Assembly (NCBI GenBank): GCA_013365325.1
Contig: JABVXV010000003.1
Coordinates: forward strand, 496,001 to 560,000
Source: Dipetalonema caudispina
Lineage: Eukaryota; Nematoda; Chromadorea; Rhabditida; Onchocercidae
Direction of reading: 5' to 3'
DNA length: 64,000 nt
The notes under the pieces are model-generated. The model ran no database searches. It was not told where the DNA came from and was given only the letters and a program-made list of their open reading frames with translations. The position numbers and the translations under genes were made by a program. Below are positions 62,270-64,000 of this stretch, in pieces (position 1 is the first letter of the stretch; each line of letters begins with the position of its first letter).

Positions 62270-63164
62270 GTGGTATGGTTGTATAGAAGCACCCATTCTT
62301 CATTCATCTTTTCGGCAAATTTATGGAATGATTTCTCAATTTTTTCTTCATTTGCAAACTAAGTTTAACCTGAAGTATCATATCCGGGGAATTATGTTCG
62401 TTGTGTTGTTTACTTGGCAATTTCTGTGTTTGTTATCCTCAGTTTTGGTACTTAGCAGATGCGGCCAGATTTCAAGAATTAAAAGGCTAGGAATTTTCAG
62501 TAATTATCTTCCCGGAGTCTTTTTGAGCAGTTCTTATAAGTAGTCATATTTTCTAGAAGAAGTGGGATTTCAGTTAGTTTATCCAGGTTTTCTTTTTGTG
62601 TCGCTTTATTTTTACTGGTTAAACTTTGTGTTATGAAATTATTGTTATTGTTTTCTAACTTTATTTCTCTGACTTTGTGTAGTTGATGTTTATGTAATGG
62701 CATTGTAAAAAAAAACATTCTATGCAAACTACAGATGTACTGTTTACTTCCAACAGAAATATTTTAATATGAGATGATTGTCTTCACTTGTTTTTGATTT
62801 TTCATTTTTAAATTTCGATAAGATTTTTGATGAGTATTACGTTTTACTTTACTTGTTATGTACATGCCCTGCAGTATCATGGGTTACGGAAAAATGTGTT
62901 TTATTTTTGTTGAATATATACTATCATTCAATCCACATTTGGATGAATGACTTAACTTATGGAAAACATTCTGAGATATTGAAATTTTTGTAGTTTTTCA
63001 GTTTAGTAAAGAAAGAAGCAGTAGCTTGTCGGTTAACATTATGTGATCTAAATTTATGTTTGTGTTTGTTTTAGATGTACAGATACTTGTATCCTTACCA
63101 TTAACGTCCTACCGAAGAAAAAAGATTGGAAAAAAATGAAAATTACCTTCGAAAAATAAAACTT
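62270..63164. other. FEN1 3' flank
   Basis: AT-rich convergent spacer between FEN1 and the TMEM234-like exon. AATAAA occurs at 63156-63161 on the plus strand, only 3 bases before the TMEM234-like stop codon, so the two transcripts may overlap tail to tail. Confidence 0.5.
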
Positions 63165-63339
63165 TTAATCAGTTGAAATAGTAATGGCAATCCCAGTAAC
63201 AATCAATGTGGTACCAAAAATGACACCGGGGCTGAAATTCTTTTCATCTAACACTTGACGTAAATAAAAGCGTCAACGAATTCACAAATGGAATAATAAA
63301 TGTTACTGGTAGTTTAGTAATTAGCCACATCAACAGCAG
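63165..63339 (-). CDS. TMEM234: TMEM234-like membrane protein, last exon, apparently frameshifted
   Basis: After a TTTTCAG acceptor (exon starts 63339) the minus strand reads LLMWLITKLPVTFIIPFVNS-LTLLF, and then in another frame LRQVLDEKNFSPGVIFGTTL-IVTGIAITISTD to TAA 63165-63167. Together these match the end of TMEM234 (small four-helix protein of the DMT/EamA-related type): a V/I-P-x-x-NSL helix, a short 'G+.LGE'-like linker, and a final Gly-rich helix. The frames join only if one base is removed in the T-rich stretch around 63257-63275. This is either a base-calling error or a real lesion. Earlier exons should lie upstream on the minus strand (63340 to the window end or beyond); I could not place them. 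Confidence 0.6.
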
Positions 63340-64000
63340 CTGAAAACTTTCTCCCATTACTGAAATGGGATAAATGTGAAAACATTTTTTTTCCAACGCT
63401 TAAAATAGTCTTTTAAAATAATCTTTGTAATTTATATTATGTGGTTAGCGTTTGCGTTTGATCTACGATCAGTAAGAATCAAATTTATGTTAGATATATT
63501 ATGTGAGCTTTTCACTATTTACTCCGAAAGAGCGAAGTGAAACTTTATTCGGTGTGGTTTCAGATTTTTCGAGAATGACTCCAAAATTAGTAGAAGTTTC
63601 GTCAAATATCTCTCATTGAATGAATTAATAAATGTAGAAGTTCAAAAAGAGCACGAAGTCCACAGAATCTAACTGATACAACTTAACTGAGTGGAAGGAG
63701 TACAGGAAGAAGCAAATAGTTGGAGTATAACAAGAACTGCCTAGGATTCGTTGATATTATAAAATATGGAAGTGAAGTTACTGTGAAATAAAGAAGTATC
63801 ATGGATGTGGACATACGTGATACGCTGCCAATACAGCCCAACATGCAACACGCAAACTTTGAGTTAGGCCTGTAAGTTAGCATGCACAAATTACGGTAAA
63901 CTATGCGTAATTAATTTCTTGTGCTGCAAACAGCTTGCATAATGAACAGTTGCAGATATGAAGGAGGAAATGAGTAGAAGTATACGGACGTATGTCGGTG
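63340..64000. other. Right edge, unassigned
   Basis: Expected to contain the intron and earlier exons of the TMEM234-like gene. A 68-codon minus frame (63683-63889) is hydrophobic in part but lacks the conserved N-terminal motifs, so nothing is called. Confidence 0.3.

Overview
The window is nuclear DNA of a parasitic nematode, most likely a filarial worm. It is AT-rich, its genes have many small exons split by GT-AG introns of one hundred to several hundred bases, and its proteins are conserved animal families with nematode-like divergence. A decayed bacterial (Wolbachia-type) dGTPase lies inside a host intron, which points to a filarial lineage with a past or present Wolbachia endosymbiont. 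Species is not assigned.

Layout, left to right: (1) 1-1521 (+), 3' half of an SLC25A46-like mitochondrial outer-membrane carrier. (2) 3693-6409 (-), a complete IFT57/CHE-13 intraflagellar transport gene with a perfect RFX/DAF-19 X-box 241 bp upstream. (3) 8839-11897 (-), a MADF-BESS-type DNA-binding protein. (4) 13885-19151 (-), a microcephalin (MCPH1)-like protein with three BRCT domains; its sixth intron carries the bacterial dGTPase fossil. (5) 19.2-27.4 kb, gene-poor, with one clear granulin exon near 21.9 kb. (6) 27422-30106 (-), a SAM-domain/coiled-coil protein with a 19-nt microexon, 5' end unresolved. (7) 31112-31814 (+), a small secreted three-finger (Ly6-like) protein. (8) 32881-34266 (+), ribosomal stalk protein P2. 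(9) 34.6-37.7 kb, GC-rich island and 5' untranslated region leading into (10) 37683-48235 (+), a 1,396-aa glutamine-rich nuclear protein in 23 coding exons, tentatively NCOA6-like. (11) 51006-52767 (-), TMEM106. (12) 54096-59159 (-), exocyst subunit EXOC8/Exo84. (13) 59556-62269 (+), FEN1 flap endonuclease, divergent from EXOC8 across about 400 bp. (14) 63165-63339 (-), last exon of a TMEM234-like membrane protein with an apparent frameshift.

The genes do not form one pathway; this is ordinary housekeeping gene order covering cilia (IFT57), exocytosis (EXOC8), lysosome (TMEM106), translation (P2), DNA replication/repair (FEN1, MCPH1-like) and transcription (MADF, glutamine-rich coregulator). 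Exon models were assembled by hand from splice sites, reading phase and family resemblance. All internal exon junctions given keep phase unless stated. No database search was possible.
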